Positions 7,996 to 16,206 of a stretch of DNA of 31,955 nt are shown piece after piece. The stretch's first letter is position 1; the number at the start of each line of letters is the position of its first letter. Origin of the DNA: CAYVOX01 sp964453035 (lineage in GTDB: Bacteria; Chloroflexota; Anaerolineae; Anaerolineales; Anaerolineaceae); assembly GCA_964453035.1 (NCBI GenBank), contig CAYVOX010000022.1, forward strand, positions 1-31,955, in the 5' to 3' direction. The position numbers and the translations under genes are program-made. The notes beneath the pieces are model-generated. The model ran no database searches and was not told the origin of the DNA. It saw only the letters and a program-made list of their open reading frames with translations.

Positions 7996-8580
7996 CTACT
8001 GAACGGTTGTGACGGTGATCAGGTCTTTAATCCGGTCAAATGTTGCCGCGCCGATACCGGGCACGTTTTGGATTTCTTCTATGGTCTTAAACGGACCGTG
8101 TTCTTGACGATACAGAACTATTTGTTGGGCTTTGGTTGATCCGATCCCGGGTAAAATTTCGAGCTCCAAAGTGGAGGCAGTATTGATATTGATTGGATAT
8201 TTGACTTGGGTAGAAGGTGTTACAGAAAGTGGAAGTTCTGATGACCGCTGAGGGAAGGTTGAGGTTGGCTCTTTTTTTTGTGGAACGACAACTTTTTCAC
8301 CGTCAGCCAAGATAGATGCCAGATTAATTGCGTTGATATCAGCGTCTTCTGTGAGGCCGCCTGCCGCCTGAACGGCATCCGCAAGGTGGCTGCCCGAAGA
8401 AAGTTCAAGCAACCCCGGATTGCTGACTCCTCCGCTGATATGAACATAGATAACGCGCTTTGCTGGAACCGTTACGAGCAAAATAGCCTGGCCTCGGGGT
8501 TGCTGCGCCACCAGAAGGATAACTGCAGAGAAAAGAGTGCCCAGGATAATGCCCAGTAGGGTAGATTGCCAGGTTTTCAT
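7996..8580 (-). CDS. comEA: ComEA-type DNA-binding competence protein
   Basis: 194 aa. One N-terminal membrane anchor (about 6-26) is followed by a SLBB-type domain (about 43-102, with VHISGGVSNPGLLELSSGSHLADA), a short linker, and a C-terminal double helix-hairpin-helix domain (about 130-190) with two LPGIG/VPGIG hairpins. This is the architecture of Gram-positive ComEA, which binds double-stranded DNA outside the membrane and passes it to the ComEC channel. No comEC is in the window, but a prepilin peptidase gene lies at the right edge, so a natural transformation or type IV pilus system is plausible. First gene of a six-gene operon. A near-consensus promoter ends so close to the ATG that the transcript would have almost no leader. 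Confidence 0.92.
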   Translation of the reverse strand: MKTWQSTLLGIILGTLFSAVILLVAQQPRGQAILLVTVPAKRVIYVHISGGVSNPGLLELSSGSHLADAVQAAGGLTEDADINAINLASILADGEKVVVPQKKEPTSTFPQRSSELPLSVTPSTQVKYPININTASTLELEILPGIGSTKAQQIVLYRQEHGPFKTIEEIQNVPGIGAATFDRIKDLITVTTVQ

Positions 8581-8589
8581 CTTGTTACC

Positions 8590-8617
8590 AGTATATCCTG
8601 CTCTATCCTGATGTCAA
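8590..8617 (-). promoter_or_regulatory. Near-consensus promoter of the comEA operon
   Basis: Read on the minus strand: perfect TTGACA (8612-8617), 16 bp spacer, TATACT (8590-8595). Transcription would start at about 8583, roughly three nt before the ATG at 8580, giving a nearly leaderless mRNA. No Shine-Dalgarno is present. Best promoter match in the window. Confidence 0.65.
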
Positions 8618-8634
8618 GTTACCTGTTAAATGGT

Positions 8635-8670
8635 CAACCAGGCTCGGGGATTTCTGCCCGGGCCTGGTTG
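8635..8670 (-). terminator. Strong hairpin downstream of the DUF1385 gene
   Basis: A 14-bp stem with one G-T wobble: CAACCAGGCTCGGG (8635-8648) pairs with CCCGGGCCTGGTTG (8657-8670), closing an 8-nt loop. It lies 15 nt after the stop of the minus-strand DUF1385 gene and just upstream of the comEA promoter. The T-tract after it is poor, so termination may be incomplete or factor-assisted, or the hairpin may protect the 3' end. Confidence 0.6.
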
Positions 8671-8685
8671 CCTTTGGCGTAAAGG

Positions 8686-9609
8686 TTATTTAATAGCCGG
8701 TGAAGCCAGCGGAGCGAGTTCTAAGGTATCCTGTTCGGCGGTTTCGAGTGCGTACATAGTGTTAAACGATGCAATGGATACTTCCAGCATGTCGAGGGAG
8801 GGTTCGCGTGTGGTCAATTTTTGTAGAGCCAGGTTGGGGCTGATGAGTGCTCTGACCAGGGAGTGTTCCAAATTATTGGCCGTCCATCGGACGTATTCGT
8901 AAGCCAGGCAAGCGATGAAGGGAACCAGAACCAACTGGCTGGGCAGTCGAATAAGAAAGGGAAGCGGCCGCAAAGGAGAGAATACCAGGATGGAGATAAT
9001 CACCACGGTGAGCAGGAACCCTGTCCCGCAGCGGGGATGCTCCAACGGAAACCTGCTTACCGATTCCGGGGTCAGTTCGGCTTTGGCTTCGAATGCGTTG
9101 ATGGTTTTATGTTCAGCGCCGTGGTAGGCAAAAACGCGTTGAATATCGGGCATTTTTCCGATCGCCCAGATATAACCCACCGCAATCAAAAGGCGAATTA
9201 CGCCTTCCAGTAGATTGACAACCCAGATATCCATTTTGAACAGGCTCTCGATGCCCTGTCCCAGCGCAGTGGGCAGGGCAACAAAAATGCCCAGACCGAT
9301 GAGCATGGCTGCGCCAAGCGTGAGGTAAAGGGCGGGACCTTCCAGTTTTTCATCCTCTTTGGTCTGCACATTGGCGGAAAGTGTGAGGAAGCGAGACCCG
9401 AGTACCAGCGCATCCCAAAGCACGATTATTCCACGCAGGAAGGGGATTTTTTTAATGGGGGATTGGTAAATCGCAGCTAATTTTTCTGTGTGTATGACTA
9501 CCGTCCCATCCGGAGCGCGCATAGCTGCAGCGGCATATTTTCCGCCTCTCATCAAGACCCCTTCAATTAGCGCCTGTCCGCCATAGGATGGCATTCGTTC
9601 AGTTGACAT
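8686..9609 (-). CDS. DUF1385 family membrane protein (YqhQ-like)
   Basis: 307 aa, family length. Signature segments are GGQALIEGVLMRGG at the N-terminus (about 10-23), AYHGAEHKTINAFEA (about 165-180) and HPRCGTGFLL (about 195-205). There are four or more hydrophobic stretches (about 98-120, 130-148, 200-225, 228-245), so it is an integral membrane protein. DUF1385 has no established biochemical function. The conserved His/Glu/Cys residues in the EHKT and HPRCGTGF segments suggest a metal or catalytic site; that is inference. It follows the M20 peptidase gene by 12 nt and shares its promoter. Confidence 0.9.
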   Translation of the reverse strand: MSTERMPSYGGQALIEGVLMRGGKYAAAAMRAPDGTVVIHTEKLAAIYQSPIKKIPFLRGIIVLWDALVLGSRFLTLSANVQTKEDEKLEGPALYLTLGAAMLIGLGIFVALPTALGQGIESLFKMDIWVVNLLEGVIRLLIAVGYIWAIGKMPDIQRVFAYHGAEHKTINAFEAKAELTPESVSRFPLEHPRCGTGFLLTVVIISILVFSPLRPLPFLIRLPSQLVLVPFIACLAYEYVRWTANNLEHSLVRALISPNLALQKLTTREPSLDMLEVSIASFNTMYALETAEQDTLELAPLASPAIK

Positions 9610-9621
9610 AATGATTACCCT

Positions 9622-10992
9622 TTAAAGCGCGTAGAAGAAATGAATGAGGGCTTCAATCCCACGGTACCAGGTGGGAAGATGCAATTTCTCATTAGGTGCA
9701 TGGAGGTTATCGTCAGGCAGTCCAAAGCCGGTCAGCACGGATTCGATGCCGAGGATTTTTTGCATATCCAGCACAACGGGGATGCTACCGCCCTCGCGTT
9801 TAAACAACGGAGGTTTACCCCATACCGTTTGCAGGGCTGTGTACAGGGCTTTGGCCTCGGGTGTGCTTACATCGGTGATGCAGGCTTTGCCTCCAGCCAT
9901 TGAGGTGAGCTCCCAGCGGATGGTTTTCGGGGCGTTTTTTTCCAAGTAAGCGATGAGCTGTTGGTGAACCTCTTCCGGGTCCTGGTCGGGAACCAGGCGC
10001 ATTGAGATTTTTGCCATTGCCCATGCAGGGATGACGGTTTTTGAGCCTTCACCGGTAAAACCGGAATAGAGGCCGTTAACATCCAGAGTTGGTCTGGCGC
10101 CAACCCGCTCGGCAGGCGCAAAGTCGTTATCGCCCCATAGAGCCGGTGCGCCTGTCTGTTTAATATAGTAATCCGCATTCATTGGTAACTGTGAAAAAGC
10201 AACGCGCTCCTCATCGCTTAACTGACGAACGCGGTCATAAAAACCTGGCAGGGCCACTTTTCCAGTTGAATCGTGCATGCCCGCGATAAGTTGGCTGAGT
10301 GCGTTGGCCGGGTTGTGCACCACGCCCCCGTACAACCCCGAGTGGAGATCGTGAGCGGGGCCATAGACTTTCAATTCAAAATACGCCAGCCCTCTCAAAC
10401 CATATATGAGGGTGGGCACATCGGCTGCAATCATTCCAGAATCCGGATTGAGCGCAAAGGTGCTTGCCAGCAACTCCTTGTTTTCGTACAAGAAACCGGT
10501 CAGATTGGGGGATCCGATTTCTTCCTCGCCTTCCACCAGGTATTTAATGTTGACAGGCAGGTTTCCGTGGGAGAGAATGGATTGTAAAGCAGCGAGTGTT
10601 GCGACAACCTGGCCTTTCATATCAGAAGCACCGCGAGCATAGAGGTTTTCACCGCGTTGAGTTGGGGTGAAGGGTTGGCTTTCCCAGAGGTTGAGCGGCT
10701 CAGCCGGCTGAACGTCGTAATGGCCGTAGATGAGGACTGTCGGCTTATTGCTTCCAGCTTTAGTATAGTCGCCGTACACGATGGGGTGGCGGCGCGTGGG
10801 AAAAATCTTGATGTTGGAAAATCCCATTTGCTCCAATTGGTTGGCTACCCAACTGGCGGCATGGTGCATATCCTGAGCGTGTTCCGGATTGGTGGAAACC
10901 GAGGGAATCTCGAGGAATCGTTTGAGCTGTTCTAAATATTCAGAACGGTGCGATTGGCAAAAATGGATAGCTTCTGTGAAGTTACCTGGCAT
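9622..10992 (-). CDS. M20 family metallo-dipeptidase
   Basis: 456 aa. All M20 landmarks are visible: LIYGHYDVQP (H91, D93), ARGASDMKGQ (bridging D124), LVEGEEEIGS (general-base and metal Glu at 157/158), a D in ALNPDSGM, and the C-terminal metal His in DDNLHAPNEK. The inserted dimerisation domain has the usual DLHSGLYGG stretch. The family hydrolyses di- and tripeptides or N-acyl amino acids with two zinc ions in the cytoplasm; this length and the LYGG segment match the carnosinase-like dipeptidase subgroup. The start has AGGAGA at good spacing. Divergent from ssnA. The E. coli urate-associated cluster also has an M20 gene (ygeY), but this subgroup looks different, so I do not equate them. 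Confidence 0.93.
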   Translation of the reverse strand: MPGNFTEAIHFCQSHRSEYLEQLKRFLEIPSVSTNPEHAQDMHHAASWVANQLEQMGFSNIKIFPTRRHPIVYGDYTKAGSNKPTVLIYGHYDVQPAEPLNLWESQPFTPTQRGENLYARGASDMKGQVVATLAALQSILSHGNLPVNIKYLVEGEEEIGSPNLTGFLYENKELLASTFALNPDSGMIAADVPTLIYGLRGLAYFELKVYGPAHDLHSGLYGGVVHNPANALSQLIAGMHDSTGKVALPGFYDRVRQLSDEERVAFSQLPMNADYYIKQTGAPALWGDNDFAPAERVGARPTLDVNGLYSGFTGEGSKTVIPAWAMAKISMRLVPDQDPEEVHQQLIAYLEKNAPKTIRWELTSMAGGKACITDVSTPEAKALYTALQTVWGKPPLFKREGGSIPVVLDMQKILGIESVLTGFGLPDDNLHAPNEKLHLPTWYRGIEALIHFFYAL

Positions 10993-11021
10993 TAAGAATC
11001 TCCTGAAATTGGTTTGAGCTC

Positions 11022-11027
11022 ATTATA
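11022..11027 (-). promoter_or_regulatory. -10 box (TATAAT) for the M20 peptidase-DUF1385 operon
   Basis: A perfect minus-strand TATAAT stands about 30 nt before the ATG at 10992, giving a leader of some 20 nt that contains the AGGAGA ribosome-binding site. The -35 region is poor. An 8-bp palindrome ATCATGAT (11035-11042) lies just upstream, between the two divergent promoters. Confidence 0.5.
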
Positions 11028-11065
11028 AAGGATAATCATGATGTTTATGGGTATCAGGTAATGTA

Positions 11066-11074
11066 TGCTAAAAT
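11066..11074 (+). promoter_or_regulatory. Extended -10 promoter for ssnA
   Basis: TGC-TAAAAT (11066-11074) is an extended -10 element about 33 nt before the ssnA ATG. A weak AAGAAGAGA ribosome-binding stretch follows at about 11092-11100. No convincing -35 is seen, which extended -10 promoters can tolerate. Confidence 0.4.
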
Positions 11075-11106
11075 AATTTAAGCTGTTTACAGAAAGAAGA
11101 GACGCT

Positions 11107-12447
11107 ATGCTTATAACGCATGCCAGAATCATCACCTGCGATCATCCAAATCAAATTATTGATGAAAGTTCGATTTATATCGAGGGCGGAAAAGTTATAC
11201 AGATTGGCAGTGAAATAGAACTTCGAGAAAAGTATGGCAACGGAAGTATCGTAAATGCGCATAGCCAATATGTTCTACCGGGAGCTATCTGCGCCCACAC
11301 GCATTTCTACGGAGCATTTGCCAGAGGCATGTACATCCCTGGAGAGGCGCCACGCGATTTTCCGGAGATTTTGGAAAAGTTGTGGTGGCCGTTGGATCGA
11401 GCGCTTGATGAGCGGGGGGTGTATTATTCTGCGCTGGTGTGCCTGATCGACGCGATTAAGCACGGCACAACGTTGTTGTTTGACCACCATGCATCGCCCA
11501 ATTTTATTGATGGTTCTCTGGATGTCATTGCTGAGGCAGTCAAGCTGGCTGGTGTGCGCGCATCCCTGTGCTACGAGGTCACTGATCGAAACGGAATGGA
11601 TGGGGCGAAAGCAGGAATTCAGGAAAACATCCGTTTTTATGAAAAACTGGTTAAACAGCCAGATCCTTTATTATCCGCGACGTTTGGCCTGCATGCCAGC
11701 TTGACTCTTTCTGAAGCTACGCTCTCCAGATGCCGTGAGCTAGCACCAGACGGCATGGGATTTCATTTTCACGCTGCGGAGCATGAAATTGATGAATATG
11801 ACAGCCTTCAGAAATGTGGGCAAAGAGTGATCGACCGCTTGCATCGCCATCAAATGCTTGGATCAAAATCTATTGCAGTTCACGCCGTGCATGTGGATGC
11901 GAAAGAGATAGGTACTCTGGCGGAGACCCAAACCTTTGTTACGCATCAGCCGAGATCGAACATGAACAATGGTGTGGGATTACCTCGAGTGGAAGAGATG
12001 TTGAGGGCTGGCATACCGGTGTGCATCGGCAACGATGGTTTTTCCAACGCGATGTGGGAGGAATGGAAGGCAACCTACCTGGCGCACAAATTGAACCATA
12101 GAGATCCACGCCGGCTAAATGGCGGCACCCTGTTCGACATGGCAATTTATAACAATGCTGCTCTGGCAAATACTCACTTCAAAGACGGGGCACTGGGGGT
12201 CATCAAGCCGGGCGCGGCCGCCGATTTGATTTTCGTTGAGTATTACCCGTACACGCCGCTCACGGTTGATAATCTTCCCTGGCACATGGCGTTTGGATTT
12301 CATGAAAGCATGGTGACAACAACCATTGTTGCGGGCGAGGTTTTGATGCAAGACCGAAAGCTGACCAGGCTAGACGAGGAAAAAATCACAAATGAGGCCA
12401 GGATCTATGCCCCCAAAATTTGGGAGAAATATCGGGCAGAGTTTTAA
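11107..12447 (+). CDS. ssnA: SsnA-type amidohydrolase (putative purine/heterocycle deaminase)
   Basis: 446 aa, close to E. coli SsnA. Metal ligands of the cytosine/guanine deaminase branch of amidohydrolases are visible: H64-x-H66 (CAHTHFYGA), the His of FHFHAAEHE (220-222), the His of VHAVHV (259-262) and D310 (GNDGFSNAMWEE). SsnA-specific stretches are LWWPLDRALDE (about 92-102), LLFDHHASP (about 123-131), YEVTDRNG (156-163) and RSNMNNGVG (283-291). It should deaminate an aminated N-heterocycle in the cytoplasm with one divalent metal. In E. coli ssnA lies with ygfK, ygfM, xdhD, yqeB, yqeC and mocA, and the counterparts of most of these follow here. Its own promoter and the npdG/cofE genes directly behind it suggest a three-gene transcript. 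The substrate is unproven. Confidence 0.88.
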   Translation: MLITHARIITCDHPNQIIDESSIYIEGGKVIQIGSEIELREKYGNGSIVNAHSQYVLPGAICAHTHFYGAFARGMYIPGEAPRDFPEILEKLWWPLDRALDERGVYYSALVCLIDAIKHGTTLLFDHHASPNFIDGSLDVIAEAVKLAGVRASLCYEVTDRNGMDGAKAGIQENIRFYEKLVKQPDPLLSATFGLHASLTLSEATLSRCRELAPDGMGFHFHAAEHEIDEYDSLQKCGQRVIDRLHRHQMLGSKSIAVHAVHVDAKEIGTLAETQTFVTHQPRSNMNNGVGLPRVEEMLRAGIPVCIGNDGFSNAMWEEWKATYLAHKLNHRDPRRLNGGTLFDMAIYNNAALANTHFKDGALGVIKPGAAADLIFVEYYPYTPLTVDNLPWHMAFGFHESMVTTTIVAGEVLMQDRKLTRLDEEKITNEARIYAPKIWEKYRAEF

Positions 12448-12459
12448 TAAGGAGAAAAA

Positions 12460-13140
12460 ATGACCGAGGGAGAAACCTATTCAATCCGAACGATTGGCTT
12501 AATTGGCGGCACTGGCAAGGAAGGAAAGGGGTTGGCATACCGGTGGGCTAAGGCAGGTTACAAGATAATCATCGGCTCACGCTCTGCTGAAAAAGCACAA
12601 CTGGCTGCAGCGGAGCTGGGTAAGCTACTTCCAGAACAAGCTGCTGTGACTGGGAGAACCAATTCAGAAGCCGCGATGGATAGTGATATCGTTGTCATAA
12701 CTGTACCATATGCTGCCCATAGTGAAACCTTACGAGGGTTGAAGCCGTACCTCTCAGGTAAAATTCTGGTGGATGTAACTGTACCTCTCGTTCCACCCAG
12801 GGTGACGCGCGTTCAGATGCCACCTGCCGGTAGCGCAGCGCAGGAGGCGCAAGAGATTTTAGGCGAAGAAACGCGGGTGGTATCTGCATTTCAAAATATC
12901 TCATACGAGCATTTGTTAAATAATGAACCCGCCGGTTGTGATGTGCTGGTCTGCGGGAACGGAAAAGCCGCGCGCGAAGTGGTCATTGGCCTGGTGCGAG
13001 ATGCGGGTTTAGTCGGATGGGATGCCGGTCCGATAGAAAATTCGATGGTGGTTGAGGGATTGACTTCGATTTTAATTGGTCTCAATAAACAGCACGGAAC
13101 CAACTCCGCCGGGATAAAGATTACTGGAATTCACACATGA
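12460..13140 (+). CDS. npdG: NADPH:F420 oxidoreductase (F420-dependent NADP reductase)
   Basis: 226 aa, family length. The N-terminal Rossmann segment IGLIGGTGKEGKGLAYRWA (about 13-31) and the following IIGSRSAEKA, which reads the NADP ribose phosphate through S/R residues, are the npdG hallmark. Later landmarks are ITVPYAAHSETL, LVDVTVPL and VSAFQNISYEHL. It moves hydride between NADPH and coenzyme F420, supplying reduced F420 for the LLM-type enzyme encoded two genes on, or draining it. AAGGAG precedes the ATG, and its stop overlaps the cofE start (ATGA). The pairing with cofE confirms that this organism makes F420. Confidence 0.92.
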   Translation: MTEGETYSIRTIGLIGGTGKEGKGLAYRWAKAGYKIIIGSRSAEKAQLAAAELGKLLPEQAAVTGRTNSEAAMDSDIVVITVPYAAHSETLRGLKPYLSGKILVDVTVPLVPPRVTRVQMPPAGSAAQEAQEILGEETRVVSAFQNISYEHLLNNEPAGCDVLVCGNGKAAREVVIGLVRDAGLVGWDAGPIENSMVVEGLTSILIGLNKQHGTNSAGIKITGIHT

Positions 13141-13904
13141 CATTGACTCTCAAAGCTTTGCCTGGAATCCCGTTGATTAAACCGGGCGATTCAATCTCTC
13201 GTGTTATCTTGGATGCAATTGGGAATTCTGGTATAGCCTTACAGGATGAAGATATTCTCGTCCTCGCGCAAAAAATCGTCTCCAAATCTGAAAACAGATT
13301 TATAAATCTTTCGCAGGTTCAACCCTCGCAGCGGGCAATAGAATTAGCCAGGCAAACTGAAAAAGACGCGCGCATGGTTGAATTGATTCTTCAGGAAAGC
13401 AACTCGGTTTTAAGAACCCGTATTGGCACGATCATCGTTGAACACAGGCAAGGTTTTGTTTGCGCCAATGCCGGTATTGATCATTCCAACGTTCAGGGCT
13501 TGTGGGGAAATCCGGATGACTGGGTTTTGCTATTGCCTGAGGATTCCGATAAATCCGCGGAAAGAATCCGGCGCGAATTAGAAAATGCCACAGGCGCCCG
13601 GTTGGGCGTGATGATTATTGATACCCACGGCAGAGCGTGGCGAATGGGAACGGTTGGGGTTGCCATTGGATTATCCGGTATGCCTGCGGTGGTTGATTTG
13701 CGCGGCACAGAAGATATGTTTGGTTATAGGTTAAGGGTAACGCAGGTTGCCTCGGCGGACGAATTGGCGGCGGCTGCATCCCTCTTGATGGGGCAGGCTG
13801 CTGAAGGAACCCCGGTTATTCATGTCCGGGGATTTCCTTTTCCGCTCAGGGAGGGTTCGTTGCATGAACTTATTCGACCAAAAGAACTTGACCTTTTTAG
13901 TTAG
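13137..13904 (+). CDS. cofE: Coenzyme F420-0:L-glutamate ligase
   Basis: 255 aa, stand-alone CofE length; there is no fused C-terminal nitroreductase domain as in actinobacterial FbiB. Features: LPGIPLIKPGDSIS at the N-terminus, a QKIVSKSENR stretch (about 44-53) that handles metal and GTP, GFVCANAGIDHSN (about 109-121), LPEDSDKSA (about 137-145), and GVMIIDTHGRAWRMGTVGVA (about 160-178). It adds gamma-linked L-glutamates to F420-0 using GTP and a divalent metal. The start overlaps the npdG stop by four nt. The other F420 biosynthesis genes (cofC, cofD, cofG/H) are not in the window. Confidence 0.93.
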   Translation: MTLTLKALPGIPLIKPGDSISRVILDAIGNSGIALQDEDILVLAQKIVSKSENRFINLSQVQPSQRAIELARQTEKDARMVELILQESNSVLRTRIGTIIVEHRQGFVCANAGIDHSNVQGLWGNPDDWVLLLPEDSDKSAERIRRELENATGARLGVMIIDTHGRAWRMGTVGVAIGLSGMPAVVDLRGTEDMFGYRLRVTQVASADELAAAASLLMGQAAEGTPVIHVRGFPFPLREGSLHELIRPKELDLFS

Positions 13905-13923
13905 CCGGTAGAATCGTTAATGG

Positions 13924-13951
13924 TGGACTTCAAACAAGCAATAAGTATAAT
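13924..13951 (+). promoter_or_regulatory. Promoter at the head of the hydroxylase operon
   Basis: TGGACT (13924-13929), 16 bp spacer, perfect TATAAT (13946-13951). The start would be at about 13958, leaving a leader near 28 nt with AAGGA (13975-13979) six nt before the ATG. It lies in the 81-bp gap after cofE, the only sizeable gap between 11107 and 27288. Confidence 0.55.
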
Positions 13952-13985
13952 TTAATCAGCACATAAAATTTTGAAAGGAATTGCC

Positions 13986-14980
<995 letters not shown>

Positions 14981-14984
<4 letters not shown>

Positions 14985-15457
14985 AAAAACAGCCTAGCTC
15001 AAGATTCTGCTTTGTCTGCGGCGTGGAAAATGACCATGGCCTTAAAGTGGCGTTTTTCAACCAGGAACCTGGTATCGTAACTGCTAATTTCACAATCTGT
15101 GAAAAGCACCAGGGGTACCCTGGCGTGGTGCATGGTGGGATCATTGCCGCCATTCTCGATGAGGTTGCCGGAAGATCGTTTATGAATGGGGATTCCCCCA
15201 GGTTCATGGTAACTGCCAATTTAACTGTACGCTACCGAAGACCGACTCCAGTCGGGCTGCCATTAAAAGCTGTGGGAAAGGCGCTCGACGATAAAGGGAA
15301 AATCGCCAAAGCCAGCGGCCAACTTTTTGGACCCGATGGTACCTTATTAGCCGAAGCGGAAGTGATTCTGGCTCAAATTCCGGAAACATTAACCAGAACA
15401 GCGCAAAGTGCAGCTGAAGATTGGCGAGTCTATCCAGATAGCGAGGTGCAATCGTGA
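14981..15457 (+). CDS. PaaI-type hotdog thioesterase
   Basis: 158 aa. A single hotdog domain with HGGIIAAILDEVAG (about 50-63), the helix-start motif of the PaaI/YigI branch, where the acidic residue after the helix activates water. The N-terminal CFVCGVENDHGL segment (about 9-20) is common in this branch. It should hydrolyse an acyl-CoA thioester in the cytoplasm. The start overlaps the LLM gene (ATGA) and its stop overlaps the next start (GTGA), so it is firmly in the operon. Its link to hydroxylase chemistry is unclear: it may act in breakdown of the ring-opened product, or be a passenger. Confidence 0.87.
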
Positions 15458-16206
15458 TAATCGAATATCACCGTCCGACAGTGTTGAGCGATGCGCTGGC
15501 ATTGCTTACTCGGCTGGAGCCCAAAACTATCCCACTGGGAGGGGGAAGCGCCATAAGTCGAGGAATTACCGAGCCGGTAGCCGTAGTTGACCTTCAAGAT
15601 TTGAATCTTAACAGGTTAGAAGTTCGAGGAAAATCCTGTTTTGTGGGAGCCGCCGCAAAACTTCAGGCACTGGTCGACTGGCAGGAATACCCGGCTCAGT
15701 TACGTCAGATTCTTGAAAGGGAATTCACCCTCAACATCCGTAACACCGCTACAGTTGCCGGAAGCCTTGTGAAGGCAACAGGAAAATCGTTGTTCTGCTC
15801 CGCCTTACTGGCACTGGATAGCCAGTTGATTTGGGAACCTGGCGGTGAAGTGGTTCCCCTGGGGGATTGGCTGGCACTAAGGAGGAGTTCGCAGAAGAGA
15901 AAACTTATCACCGGTTGCGAATTTACCGTACCCTCCACCTTCAAATATGAGGTTATTTCTCGCACACCGATGGATTACCCCCTGGTTGGGGCGGTATTGG
16001 CTCGGTGGTCATCTGGAAGGACACGCCTGGTGCTGGTTGGCGCAGGAGAATCGCCAGTATGTTTTTTTGACGGTACAGAGATGGCGGGATTGGTTGAATC
16101 GTCAGTAAGTGCGTGTAGCCATATATGGCGATATGACAATTCCTCATATTATCAAAAAGAAATGGTCGCGCTGCTCGTCAACCGAATGATAGGCGAGGAG
16201 GGCTGA
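15454..16206 (+). CDS. YgfM-like FAD-binding subunit of molybdenum hydroxylase
   Basis: 250 aa; E. coli YgfM is of similar size. It aligns with the FAD_binding_5 / CO-dehydrogenase medium-subunit fold. The two flavin-contact segments are both off-consensus: PLGGGSAISRG (about 28-38) where canonical subunits have AGGTDL, and RNTATVAGSLVKATGKS (about 95-112) where they have an N in GGN and an ASPxGD. E. coli YgfM is degenerate at the same places, which supports the assignment. It would pass electrons from the [2Fe-2S] clusters of the next protein through FAD to an acceptor. The start is a GTG at 15454 overlapping the thioesterase stop. The stop TGA overlaps the next ATG by one base. Confidence 0.82.
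   Translation: MIIEYHRPTVLSDALALLTRLEPKTIPLGGGSAISRGITEPVAVVDLQDLNLNRLEVRGKSCFVGAAAKLQALVDWQEYPAQLRQILEREFTLNIRNTATVAGSLVKATGKSLFCSALLALDSQLIWEPGGEVVPLGDWLALRRSSQKRKLITGCEFTVPSTFKYEVISRTPMDYPLVGAVLARWSSGRTRLVLVGAGESPVCFFDGTEMAGLVESSVSACSHIWRYDNSSYYQKEMVALLVNRMIGEEG

Noticed and set aside
9622..10992. M20 peptidase as the YgeY member of a urate-breakdown cluster
   Set aside because: Its length and LYGG/DDNLHAPNE features fit the carnosinase-like dipeptidase group, it is divergent from ssnA, and it is paired with a DUF1385 gene.
11035..11042. ATCATGAT palindrome between M20 and ssnA as an operator
   Set aside because: Eight bases only, not extended by flanking symmetry; expected by chance in AT-rich DNA.
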